Below the pieces are notes generated by a model, which had not been told where the DNA came from, did not search any database, and worked only from the letters and a program-made list of their open reading frames with translations. DNA of 29,963 nt from a bacterium (GTDB taxonomy: Bacteria > Cyanobacteriota > Vampirovibrionia > Gastranaerophilales > Gastranaerophilaceae): contig SFZC01000011.1 of the NCBI GenBank assembly GCA_004558955.1, positions 1 to 29,963 of the forward strand, given 5' to 3'. The translations under genes and the position numbers were made by a program. This document shows positions 15,183 through 22,931 of this stretch, one piece after another. Every line of letters starts with the position of its first letter. Within the stretch, counting starts at the first letter, position 1.

Positions 15183-16720
15183 AAAAATTATTTATAATTG
15201 CGGGAATAATACCGTTACTTGCAAATTCTGCCATTGCCTTCGATATGGGCGGAATTGCACCCGTCAACCCGCTTGATAATAAAAAAGATACTTATCAACA
15301 ATCCGTAGCAATTCCTACATATAGCCTAAAAAAAGGCACTTTAACAAAAAATTCCGTAAAAAACCAATACACAATCGCTATGGATAAATTCATGCAAAGC
15401 AACATCAGAACCTCTTATCAGGATTTCAAAATTTTGATAGACAATGTTGTTCCGAATGATTACGTTTATATGCGATTAACCCAAGAAATGGCATCTATCG
15501 GATTTTTCACACTCGCAGAACTTTCTATGTCAAAAATTCAGGATAGCGAAATTTCCTCATTAATTGAAGATGATGTAAAAAATTACTATTTCCCTAATTA
15601 CAATTTGACCTACAAAGACCAAATTTATTTGGCGGAAATTTATTCAAACATTATGTACAACGACCAAAGCAAGGAATGTACAAACGAATTACTTAAACAA
15701 ACCGCACTGCTTGCCGATTCTGATTATGCAAATTACCTTGTTGCAATCGGCAGCATGAAAAACGGCGATATTAAGCAAGCAGGAAAATCTATTGACATTG
15801 CAATCAGTAAAAATCCTGTCAATATGAATTACAAAAGACTAAAAGCGGAGATTTACTCACAATCATCGAAACCGCAAGACGGCGTAAAATATCTGAACGA
15901 CCTTAAATCAGAAAATATTAACACCGTTATTTTTGATAATGAATTGAGTTCTTCTCAACATTATATCTTGTACAAAGCTGCAAAAAACGAATATCTCAAA
16001 AAATATTTCCTTGCATATTATTACTATGACAAGGGAGAATTTAGCAAATCATTAAGAGTTCTTCAAACCTCAATATCGGGGAAAAAGAATATTAACAAAG
16101 ACGTTTTTGCTCTTACTGCCAAGGTTTATTACGAATTGAAAGAGTTTGAAAAGGCTCAAGACTACGCACTCAAAGCACTTGATATTGACGGAACTTCGGT
16201 TGATGCACTTTTGGTTGCCGGTAATATTGCAATGAGAAACGGTGATACAAAGTTAGCCGAAACCTACTTCAAAAAAGCAACCGCAAAAGACAAAACTTAT
16301 GAAGCAGAAATCAGACTTGCAGATATTTATAAGGAGCAAGCAAACCTTAAAAAAGCAAAAGAAATTTACGCAAGAATATTAAAAATAAGTTCAAAAGCCT
16401 ATAAAGCCTACTATCAAATGGCATTGCTTGACAAAGACAGAGAAGAAACTTATCTCAAAAAGACCGTTGCCATTAACCCAAACTTCAAAGACGGTTGGAT
16501 TGATTTGGCAAGACTTCAAATTGCAAAAGAAGACTTTGAGCAAGCCTTAGACTACCTTGCAATCGCAAAATATATTGATGACTGCGACTACAGATATTAT
16601 TACTATATGGGATTGGTAATGAAAAACAAAGGTTTGCAGGACGAAGCAAATAACAATTTTGAAAAGAGTTACAATTTGAACTCTAACTTTGATTTAGTGA
16701 AGAAGGAATTAAATATATGA
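15176..16720 (+). CDS. Exported TPR-repeat protein
   Basis: A 514-residue protein with a Sec signal peptide (KK at 3-4, hydrophobic to about 20, likely cut after SAIA). The C-terminal half has five or six tetratricopeptide repeats with the usual alternation (for example YYELKEFEKAQDYALKALDID, GNIAMRNGDTKLAETYFKKA, ARLQIAKEDFEQALDYLAIA). The N-terminal half is more divergent. TPR arrays hold protein complexes; here probably in the periplasm or at the envelope. It overlaps the genes on both sides (seven and four bases), so it is co-translated with the HD-GYP protein and the response regulator, which suggests a shared signalling or envelope task. Confidence 0.85.
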   Translation: MLKKLFIIAGIIPLLANSAIAFDMGGIAPVNPLDNKKDTYQQSVAIPTYSLKKGTLTKNSVKNQYTIAMDKFMQSNIRTSYQDFKILIDNVVPNDYVYMRLTQEMASIGFFTLAELSMSKIQDSEISSLIEDDVKNYYFPNYNLTYKDQIYLAEIYSNIMYNDQSKECTNELLKQTALLADSDYANYLVAIGSMKNGDIKQAGKSIDIAISKNPVNMNYKRLKAEIYSQSSKPQDGVKYLNDLKSENINTVIFDNELSSSQHYILYKAAKNEYLKKYFLAYYYYDKGEFSKSLRVLQTSISGKKNINKDVFALTAKVYYELKEFEKAQDYALKALDIDGTSVDALLVAGNIAMRNGDTKLAETYFKKATAKDKTYEAEIRLADIYKEQANLKKAKEIYARILKISSKAYKAYYQMALLDKDREETYLKKTVAINPNFKDGWIDLARLQIAKEDFEQALDYLAIAKYIDDCDYRYYYYMGLVMKNKGLQDEANNNFEKSYNLNSNFDLVKKELNI

Positions 16721-17361
16721 AAATAAATATTCTTATTGTTGAAGACCACGAATTGACAAGATTTGGACTAAAAACGACATTTGAAGATGTTGATTTTATC
16801 GGGGTAATTTACGAAGCCTCTTCGGCGGAAGATGCACTTGAGATTTTTAAAAATAACCCGATAGATGTCGTGATTATGGATTTGGGCTTACCAAATATGA
16901 ACGGAATTGAAGCAACTCAAGCCATTCACAACCTTAACAAAGATACAAAAATCATTATTTTAACTTCTCACAACGATGAAAAAGAAGTTCTAAACAGTCT
17001 GAAAGCAGGTGCTAATGCTTATTGTTCAAAAGAAATCAATCTGCAAAGACTTGTTCAGGTGGTTCAATCAGTTGCAGACGGAGCGGCGTGGTTTGACCCG
17101 AGCATTGCTCACGTTGTACTTCAAGCAACTGCAAAATCAGAAGTTGTACCTGATGAAAAATACAAAGATTATGACCTCACAGCAAGAGAGGCTCAAATTT
17201 TAAAATTGATGACAGAAGGTCACAGTAATATGGAAATTGCTCAAAAACTTGTCATAAGCGTAAATACAACAAAAGCACATGTTGCAAGTATTCTGCAAAA
17301 ACTTGAAGTGGATGACAGATTGCAAGCAGCCTTGAAAGCTCTTAAATATAAAATTGTTTAG
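16717..17361 (+). CDS. NarL/FixJ-type response regulator
   Basis: A 214-residue two-domain regulator. The receiver domain (3-120) has the acidic pair at 9-11 (VEDH), the phosphoacceptor Asp55 in VVIMDLGLPNMNG, Thr/Ser of LTSHND near 87, and a lysine in CSKEI near 104. The LuxR-type helix-turn-helix (about 150-210) begins LTAREAQILKLMTEGHSNMEIA. It presumably binds DNA when phosphorylated. No histidine kinase is beside it. Its start overlaps the TPR gene's stop as ATGA, and a second regulator follows nine bases later. Confidence 0.93.
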   Translation: MKINILIVEDHELTRFGLKTTFEDVDFIGVIYEASSAEDALEIFKNNPIDVVIMDLGLPNMNGIEATQAIHNLNKDTKIIILTSHNDEKEVLNSLKAGANAYCSKEINLQRLVQVVQSVADGAAWFDPSIAHVVLQATAKSEVVPDEKYKDYDLTAREAQILKLMTEGHSNMEIAQKLVISVNTTKAHVASILQKLEVDDRLQAALKALKYKIV

Positions 17362-17370
17362 GGAGTCAAA

Positions 17371-18000
17371 ATGGCGGATTTGTACAAGGTTTTGATAGTC
17401 GATGATAACCCGAAATACTTGGAAGATGTCCTTCCTTATTACGGGTACGAGGTCGTTTGTACCTTAGACGGCGAAAAGGCAATCGAAATTTTGAACAAAG
17501 ATAACACGATTGATTTGGTTTTGCTTGATGTTATGATGCCAAAACTAAACGGCTGGGAGACCTTGAAAATAATAAGAAGAACCCCGAAAACAAAAGATAT
17601 TCCCGTAATTATGGTAACTGCAGTGAATGAAGACCAAAAGATGATTTCGGGACTAAAAACAGGGGCGGACGATTATATTATAAAACCGTTTATCCTGCCG
17701 AACCTTTTAGCCAGAATGGAAGCTGTGATGAGAAGAGCCAAACGAACGTCACCGCAGCAATCGAAAAATAATGTTACAATTAGTCAAATTAATCAGTTTA
17801 AAACCTTGACGAGAAGAGAAAAAGATGTTTTATTATTAGTTACGCAGGGAGCAAATAATAAGTCTATCGCAGACAAACTTGTCCTGAGCGAAGTTACCGT
17901 AAAAAGCCACTTGAACAGTATTTTTAAAAAATTGAACGTGACTAATCGAACCCAGTTGGTTCTGCTTACGATGCAGATGAATTTATCAGAAAATGAATAA
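17371..18000 (+). CDS. Second LuxR-type response regulator
   Basis: A 209-residue regulator. The receiver (5-125) has the acidic pair DD at 11-12, phosphoacceptor Asp53 (LLDVMMPKLNGW), Thr in MVTAVNED near 83 and Lys in IIKPF near 104. After a short Gln/Asn linker the LuxR-type DNA-binding domain (146-205) begins LTRREKDVLLLVTQGANNKSIA. The receiver is of the OmpR/PleD-like sequence type, unlike the NarL-like receiver of its neighbour, so the pair is not a recent duplication. GGGAG precedes the ATG. The kinase is elsewhere. Confidence 0.93.
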   Translation: MADLYKVLIVDDNPKYLEDVLPYYGYEVVCTLDGEKAIEILNKDNTIDLVLLDVMMPKLNGWETLKIIRRTPKTKDIPVIMVTAVNEDQKMISGLKTGADDYIIKPFILPNLLARMEAVMRRAKRTSPQQSKNNVTISQINQFKTLTRREKDVLLLVTQGANNKSIADKLVLSEVTVKSHLNSIFKKLNVTNRTQLVLLTMQMNLSENE

Positions 18001-18022
18001 GTTATTTTTTAAGGAGATAGAA

Positions 18023-18553
18023 ATGCTAGATTATACAAAAGATGAATTACTAAATATGATTCAAAATACCCCGGAAAAGTTCAACGAATGGAAAAAAGAT
18101 GTTGAAGAAGTCGATTTGAGCGAAGTCGATTTTTCAAATATAGTGCTTAATGAAGTTGATTTTTCAGACGTTGACTTAAATTCAAGTTCATTTGCTGATT
18201 CAACATTAACCTCTGTTAATTTCACAAATGCGGATTTGACAGCCGTTGATATGACAAGAGCTGTAATTACTCAATGTGATTTCACGGATAGTCTTTTGGT
18301 CGGTGCGGATTGCAGTTATGCGGAAATGACTTACTGCAATTTCACTGATTGCGATATGGCGGGAACAGTTCTTTCTGAAACTGATTTGTCTTTTTCTGAA
18401 CTTTCCGCAGCAGTAAACCTAAATTCGGCAAGATACGACAACGACACGGTTTGGCCTGAAGATGATATGCTGCCTGAAAACTTTGATATGATTTGTAAAA
18501 ACGATTTGTCTTCACTACAAGATGATGAAGATAACGTAGTTGAAGATTACTAA
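18023..18553 (+). CDS. Pentapeptide-repeat protein
   Basis: A 176-residue, very acidic protein. Residues ~35-130 form pentapeptide repeats of the A(D/N)LxX type: VDLSEVDFSNIVLNEVDFSD and so on through TDLSFSELSAAVNL, which fold as a right-handed quadrilateral beta-helix. The start at 18023 is chosen because AAGGAG stands eight bases before it; an in-frame ATG at 17993 overlaps the previous stop and lacks a site. Some proteins of this class mimic DNA and bind gyrase; others are scaffolds. With two response regulators just upstream it may be a scaffold in the same pathway. No signal peptide. Confidence 0.85.
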   Translation: MLDYTKDELLNMIQNTPEKFNEWKKDVEEVDLSEVDFSNIVLNEVDFSDVDLNSSSFADSTLTSVNFTNADLTAVDMTRAVITQCDFTDSLLVGADCSYAEMTYCNFTDCDMAGTVLSETDLSFSELSAAVNLNSARYDNDTVWPEDDMLPENFDMICKNDLSSLQDDEDNVVEDY

Positions 18554-18568
18554 AAAGGAGTATTTTAT

Positions 18569-19318
18569 ATGATAAAAGTAGCAGTATGCGGTGCTTTCGG
18601 CAAAATGGGTAAAGAAATTTGCAACGCAGTTGAAGAAAACGACAATACGGAGTTAGCAGCAAAAATAGACTTGGTCGGCGAGGCTTACAGAACGATAGAA
18701 GAAGCTCTAAATAACGTTAAATTTGACGTTTTGATTGATTTTACTCAACCAAAAGCGATTTTTGAAAACGCAAAATTTTGCCTGACTCACGGCATTAAAA
18801 TCGTAATAGGCACAACAGGTTTGAAAGATGAAGAAATCGAAACCTTGAGACAATTATCAAACAAAAATAAAACAGGTTGCCTGATTGCTCCAAACTTCTC
18901 AACAGGAGCGGTTTTAATGATGATGTTTTCACAAATGGCGGCAAAATATTTTGACAATGCGGAAATTATCGAACTTCATCACAACCAAAAGAAAGATGCA
19001 CCGTCAGGAACGGCAATTAAAACGGCGTTGATGATGTCACAAGCAAAAGACACCTTCAAAAAAGATAATTGCCCTGAAACAGAAACCATCAAGGGTTCAA
19101 GGGGCGGGACCTCTTATTCTGATATTCAAATTCACTCAGTCAGAATGCCCGGGTATATCGCATCTCAAGAAGTTATTTTCGGGTCTTCGGGACAAATTTT
19201 CAAAATCAGACACGATTCAATGGATAGAAAATGCTATATGGGCGGAATTTTAATGGCAGTAAACCATATTTTTGAGAAAAACGATTTCACCTATGGACTT
19301 GAAAACATAATGAAATAA
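18569..19318 (+). CDS. dapB: 4-hydroxy-tetrahydrodipicolinate reductase
   Basis: A 249-residue NAD(P)H enzyme making tetrahydrodipicolinate for lysine and diaminopimelate of peptidoglycan. The nucleotide-binding CGAFGKMG motif is at 7-14, GTTG at 81-84, and the catalytic ELHHNQKKDAPSGTA block at 135-149 has His137, His138 and Lys142. It is a little shorter than the E. coli enzyme (273), mostly by a shorter region after the nucleotide site. A GGAG site precedes the ATG. It is the last gene of the run and lies 15 bases behind the pentapeptide gene, so it is probably co-transcribed though metabolically unrelated. Confidence 0.95.
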   Translation: MIKVAVCGAFGKMGKEICNAVEENDNTELAAKIDLVGEAYRTIEEALNNVKFDVLIDFTQPKAIFENAKFCLTHGIKIVIGTTGLKDEEIETLRQLSNKNKTGCLIAPNFSTGAVLMMMFSQMAAKYFDNAEIIELHHNQKKDAPSGTAIKTALMMSQAKDTFKKDNCPETETIKGSRGGTSYSDIQIHSVRMPGYIASQEVIFGSSGQIFKIRHDSMDRKCYMGGILMAVNHIFEKNDFTYGLENIMK

Positions 19319-19349
19319 ATAAATAAATAATAAATTTTTGATAAAAAAA

Positions 19350-19373
19350 AGCCCCGTTTTCACGGGGTTTAAT
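19350..19373 (+). terminator. Rho-independent terminator after dapB
   Basis: GCCCCG, loop TTTTCA, CGGGGT followed by TT and AATAATTTG. An A-tract precedes it. The stem is short but GC-rich. Confidence 0.8.
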
Positions 19374-19778
19374 AATTTGTTTAGGAATTTAGGAATAGGA
19401 ATAAATTTTCTCTCTTAACTTTATTTAAACGGTAATTTTTGCTCTCTTAATATCTCTCGTGTTCATTTAATGCTCTCATATATATAAAGTATATACAGAA
19501 GTATCTATTTCAATTATATAAAACATTGTTACATTTTGTAATAAATAGGTTAGAGAGAAGTTCAATAAAAATCTACTCAGGCAGATACAGGTTTGAATTG
19601 CTATCCAAACAATTAAATATTGCTATCGCTTTCGTCATTCTGAAAAGATTAAAAATCTAGCAATTTTAATTGCTTAGATTTTATCTTATTCAGAATCTGT
19701 TAACATAAATATCGAATTCAAATATTTCATTGAACTCGACCCTAAATCTAAAATCTCTAAAAATTTTAACATAAATAG
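19374..19778. other. Gene-free intergenic region
   Basis: About 400 bases without an ORF that carries a ribosome site. It contains recurring CTCTCTTAA-type strings (near 19410, 19441 and 19456), an ACATTGTTACATTTTGTAA stretch near 19527, and the second copy of the dispersed palindromic element. No tRNA was found. Confidence 0.6.
19634..19700. repeat. Dispersed palindromic element, copy 2
   Basis: It begins CGTCATTCTGAA and ends TTCAGAATCTGT, the same ends as 244-314. The arms (19637-19664 and 19669-19696) are inverted repeats that match well with a single-base gap, and the centre is CAATTTTAATTG-like. The interior differs from copy 1, while the stem is kept, suggesting selection for structure or an old insertion. 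Confidence 0.65.
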
Positions 19779-19816
19779 AACCAGGCGGAACTTTTGTATA
19801 AAAGTTCCGCCTGGTT
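19779..19816 (-). terminator. Perfect 17-bp hairpin downstream of fabZ
   Basis: AACCAGGCGGAACTTTT, loop GTAT, and its exact reverse complement. It stands 23 bases beyond the fabZ stop on the minus strand. No proper U-tract follows (CTATTTATGTT), so it may stabilise the mRNA end or act with Rho. Confidence 0.65.
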
Positions 19817-19839
19817 AAACTCTAAAATCATTTCTGCAA

Positions 19840-20292
19840 TTATTTCAACGCAAATGTCATATCTGCTTCAATACAAACTTTTCCGTCAACTCTACCGATA
19901 CCGTGAGCCTTGCAGATAGGTCCTTTAACTTTTGTTAATTCAATTTCCATATCAAATCTGTCGCCAGGTCTAACAATATTTTTAAATCTAACATTGTCTG
20001 CTCCTGCATACAAAGTCAATTTTCCTGCAAATTCCGGCATTGTCATCAATACAGGTGCTGAACATTGAGCAATAGCTTCAAGTTGCAAAACACCGGGCAT
20101 GATTGGGTTACCAGGGAAGTGACCTTGAAAGAAGCCTTCGTTCATAGTCAAATTCTTGTAACCTTTTGCATATTTTCCAGGTACGCATTCGGTAATTCTA
20201 TCTACCAACAAGAACGGGTATCTGTGCGGAATCATATCCATAATTTGCATTACATCAAATTGCAATACTTCATCTTTAGTTTCTTCTGTCAT
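19840..20292 (-). CDS. fabZ: 3-hydroxyacyl-ACP dehydratase FabZ
   Basis: A 150-residue hot-dog fold enzyme that dehydrates 3-hydroxyacyl-ACP in fatty acid elongation. The catalytic His58 is in GHFPGNPIMPG and Glu72 in LEAIAQ; PHRYPFLLVDR (22-32) is also typical. It is the third gene of the lpxD-lpxC-fabZ run, ten bases after lpxC, so enzymes that draw on and renew 3-hydroxyacyl-ACP are made together. GGAG lies ahead of the ATG. Confidence 0.96.
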   Translation of the reverse strand: MTEETKDEVLQFDVMQIMDMIPHRYPFLLVDRITECVPGKYAKGYKNLTMNEGFFQGHFPGNPIMPGVLQLEAIAQCSAPVLMTMPEFAGKLTLYAGADNVRFKNIVRPGDRFDMEIELTKVKGPICKAHGIGRVDGKVCIEADMTFALK

Positions 20293-20302
20293 AATTCTCT
20301 CC

Positions 20303-21121
20303 TTATATTTCTATCAATTTATCTTTTAACATTTTGGCAACTTTGACATGAACCGCATGCCCTGCTTCTTTGGCAAGAATTTGGCATCTCATATTCAACG
20401 GATTTACTCCCGTCAAATACAAATCACCAATCAAATCCAAAATTTTATGCTTAATTTGTTCGTTTTCAGAACGTAATTCGGTAGTATAACCGCCGTCATC
20501 TGTCAAACCTACCGTATTTTCCTGAGTAACCCCTTGAGCAAAACCGAGCATTTGGTATTTTTTCAAATCGCGATAAAAACCAAATGTTCTTGCCTCAATA
20601 ATTTCGTATTTATTTTTAGGATTGTAATTAACAAAACGTCTTGTTAAATCTTTGTGGTCGTAATTTACTGCATACGAAATAAACAAACTGTCACTCGGAA
20701 GTATTACCAAACTCGTTTTTCCGTTCAGGTAATACACAGGTTCTGAAACCGTATAGAATTTATCTTTTGCAAAAAACGGCTTGTCCGTACCTGCTTTTTT
20801 GAAGGCTTCAACCCATTGCAAAGAACTTCCGTCTAATGCGGGAACTTCGTCTTCCGTCATACAAATATCAACGGAATCAATCCCGCAAAATGCTAACGCT
20901 GCCGACAAATGCTCAGTCAACATTGCTCTTGCATTCTTCGTTCCCATAACTACACAATGGTCGGTTGAAACAACATGGTCAACATCAGAAGTAAAAGAAT
21001 CTTTCCCCTTCACAAAGTATCTTATTTGCCCCGAATTTGACGGAAACAAAGTCACTTCGCAAGGTTTATTCTTCATTAAGCCGTTACCGACAAGTTTAAC
21101 TTCTTTCTTTAAAGTAACCAT
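20303..21121 (-). CDS. lpxC: UDP-3-O-acyl-N-acetylglucosamine deacetylase
   Basis: The 272-residue zinc enzyme of the committed step of lipid A synthesis. Zinc ligands are His71 (TEHLSAAL), His225 and Asp229 (HKILDLIGD), with general-acid His255 (AGHAVHVK). The start at 21121 (MVTLKKEV) is chosen: it follows the lpxD stop by one base and has AAAGG upstream; a frame-compatible ATG at 21154 lies inside lpxD and would add an unconserved tail. Length is shorter than E. coli LpxC (305), lacking the C-terminal extension. Its presence shows an outer membrane with lipid A. Confidence 0.95.
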   Translation of the reverse strand: MVTLKKEVKLVGNGLMKNKPCEVTLFPSNSGQIRYFVKGKDSFTSDVDHVVSTDHCVVMGTKNARAMLTEHLSAALAFCGIDSVDICMTEDEVPALDGSSLQWVEAFKKAGTDKPFFAKDKFYTVSEPVYYLNGKTSLVILPSDSLFISYAVNYDHKDLTRRFVNYNPKNKYEIIEARTFGFYRDLKKYQMLGFAQGVTQENTVGLTDDGGYTTELRSENEQIKHKILDLIGDLYLTGVNPLNMRCQILAKEAGHAVHVKVAKMLKDKLIEI

Positions 21122-21122
21122 A

Positions 21123-22223
21123 TTAGCCTTTAACCTCTTGGTGAGCTTCTTCAAAAGACTTCAACATAGGTTCAAATTTTCTGAATTTTGCAAAAATTTC
21201 TTGAGCATCTTTCATAGTTTTTAATTGTTTGATGAAATCTTTTCTCGGAACTGCCGGAATACCTACAATAATTGATTTAGCAGGGAAGGATTTAGTAACA
21301 CCCGCTTTTGCTGTAATAATTGTATCAGAACCGATTTCGATGTGGTCAGCCAAACCTGCTTGACCTGCAATAACAACTCTATCTCCGATTACGCAGCTTC
21401 CTGCAATACCAACTTGAGAAACGATTAAACAACCTTTACCGATACGGCAGTTATGACCAATCATAACAAGGTCATCAATTTTTGTATTATCTCCGATTAC
21501 GGTATTTTCAATAGTACCTCTGTCTATCGCAGTATTAGCACCGATTTCAACGTTATTACCGATGACAACCGAACCGATTGAAGGAATTTTGAAGATTATC
21601 TGTTCAACATCATTTCCTTTAATTTCGCCATCTTTTCTTGCGTTTTCGATATTGTTAGGATTTTCGGTTACAAAACTGAATCCGTCAGCACCTAATGAAA
21701 CGCCGTGATGAAGAATTACATCATTACCGACTTGAACTCTGTCACCGATATTAACTCCGGCATGGAAGAAACAATTTGCACCGATTTTTGCATTGCTACC
21801 GATATAACCATTTGCTAAAATCTTTGTATTATCACCGATTACGGCATTTGGAGATACCACAACATTTGGTCCTATGCAAACATTTTGACCAAGTTTTGCT
21901 GAAGGGTCAACAGTTGCTGTAGGGTGAATATCTTTGTTCACAACAGGCGGAACGTAGAATAAATTTAATAATTTCATCATTGCAAGTCTTGGTCTTTCAA
22001 CCTCGATAGTAGTGAATCCGTTAATTTGAACACCCAACGGAACTAATGCAGCCTTTGCCTTTGATTTTGCAAGATTATTTATTTCTTCTTCACCCAAAGC
22101 CAATGCCAATGTGTGTTCATCACTCAAAAGAGGGGGTGCAATATGCGTAATTTCAGGACTTTCAACCTTCGTCAACATACCACCGACAATTTGTGTAATT
22201 TCATCTACAGTAAATGATTTCAT
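21123..22223 (-). CDS. lpxD: UDP-3-O-(3-hydroxyacyl)glucosamine N-acyltransferase
   Basis: A 366-residue acyltransferase that adds the second hydroxyacyl chain to the lipid A precursor. Residues 1-95 are the uridine-binding domain; 100-320 form a left-handed beta-helix of hexapeptide repeats (for example VDPSAKLGQNVCIGPNVVVSP); a C-terminal helix follows. The catalytic His is His257 in MIGHNCRIG. An insert near 184-212 (TENPNNIENARKDGEIKGND) is longer than in E. coli. The C-terminal tail is also longer. AAGGAG precedes the ATG. It is the first gene of the operon. lpxA, often adjacent, is not here. Confidence 0.95.
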   Translation of the reverse strand: MKSFTVDEITQIVGGMLTKVESPEITHIAPPLLSDEHTLALALGEEEINNLAKSKAKAALVPLGVQINGFTTIEVERPRLAMMKLLNLFYVPPVVNKDIHPTATVDPSAKLGQNVCIGPNVVVSPNAVIGDNTKILANGYIGSNAKIGANCFFHAGVNIGDRVQVGNDVILHHGVSLGADGFSFVTENPNNIENARKDGEIKGNDVEQIIFKIPSIGSVVIGNNVEIGANTAIDRGTIENTVIGDNTKIDDLVMIGHNCRIGKGCLIVSQVGIAGSCVIGDRVVIAGQAGLADHIEIGSDTIITAKAGVTKSFPAKSIIVGIPAVPRKDFIKQLKTMKDAQEIFAKFRKFEPMLKSFEEAHQEVKG

Positions 22224-22386
22224 TATTTATACTCCTTATCTACCATCCACATATCTCTCAATGATTTTACCAAAAACAAGGCTTTTTGTCGTGTTCTGTT
22301 AACAAAAAGTAATATTAGCAAAAGTGCAAACTTTTCTCATCTGCTCCAAACACTTTTTACCTTGAAATTTTCACCCACAAATTAAA

Positions 22387-22815
22387 TTATTTACAATAAG
22401 CAACTTTTTTATTATCAATATTTTGCTTATTTATCGGATTATACGGGTCGATAGTGTTTTTCTCAATCAGATTTTGGTAAAAATTAACCTTGTAATTCAG
22501 CATATCAATTTGTTTGTCAATTTCAGCTCTTTGCTGGAGTGCCTTTTCTTTTGTATCCAAGATAATCTTATATCTCTCAGGGATTGTCGAATCACCTTCA
22601 ATGCACAAATCAATATAACGTTTTATGGATTTGTTATCAGTACCGACAGAACTTAAACATTTAACAATTCTGACCCAACCTAAATCTTCTTCGGTAAATA
22701 TGCGAACATTGTGACTATCACGCTTTACAAACGGGAAAAAGTCGTTCTTTGCCCAAAATCTCAAGGTATGTTCCGAAATTCCCATCATTTCCGCTACATC
22801 TTTAATTGTGTACAC
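22387..22815 (-). CDS. MerR family transcriptional regulator
   Basis: A 142-residue regulator. The winged helix-turn-helix (about 1-70) begins YTIKDVAEMMGISEHTLRFWAKNDFF; a long dimerising coiled coil follows (about 85-120, EKALQQRAEIDKQIDMLNYKV). Effector-binding cysteines of metal-sensing MerR proteins are absent from that region (only Cys54, Cys68 and a C-terminal Cys). The start is a GTG with AGGGGG upstream. It lies downstream of dxs on the same strand and could be the regulator of the 19-bp palindrome in the dxs promoter, but no binding site shows this directly. Confidence 0.88.
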   Translation of the reverse strand: MYTIKDVAEMMGISEHTLRFWAKNDFFPFVKRDSHNVRIFTEEDLGWVRIVKCLSSVGTDNKSIKRYIDLCIEGDSTIPERYKIILDTKEKALQQRAEIDKQIDMLNYKVNFYQNLIEKNTIDPYNPINKQNIDNKKVAYCK

Positions 22816-22878
22816 TATTTACCCCCTTTTCTTCAATTATATTCTGACAAAATTATTTTAGCAAATTTTTATAAAAAA

Positions 22879-22910
22879 TGACGGACTCGAAAAAATTTCC
22901 AAATCCGTCA
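22879..22910 (-). terminator. Terminator after dxs
   Basis: TGACGGA / TCCGTCA inverted repeat, followed on the minus strand by TTTTTTAT. It lies about 20 bases past the dxs stop. Confidence 0.7.
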
Positions 22911-22931
22911 CCGTGAAAGTTTAACTTACCT

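Noticed and set aside
17993..18022. Earlier start for the pentapeptide protein
   Set aside because: The ATG overlaps the previous stop and lacks a ribosome site, while AAGGAG precedes 18023.
21122..21154. Upstream in-frame start for lpxC (MKKLTKRLKAN...)
   Set aside because: It lies inside lpxD and adds residues not found in the family; the ATG at 21121 has a ribosome site and follows the lpxD stop directly.
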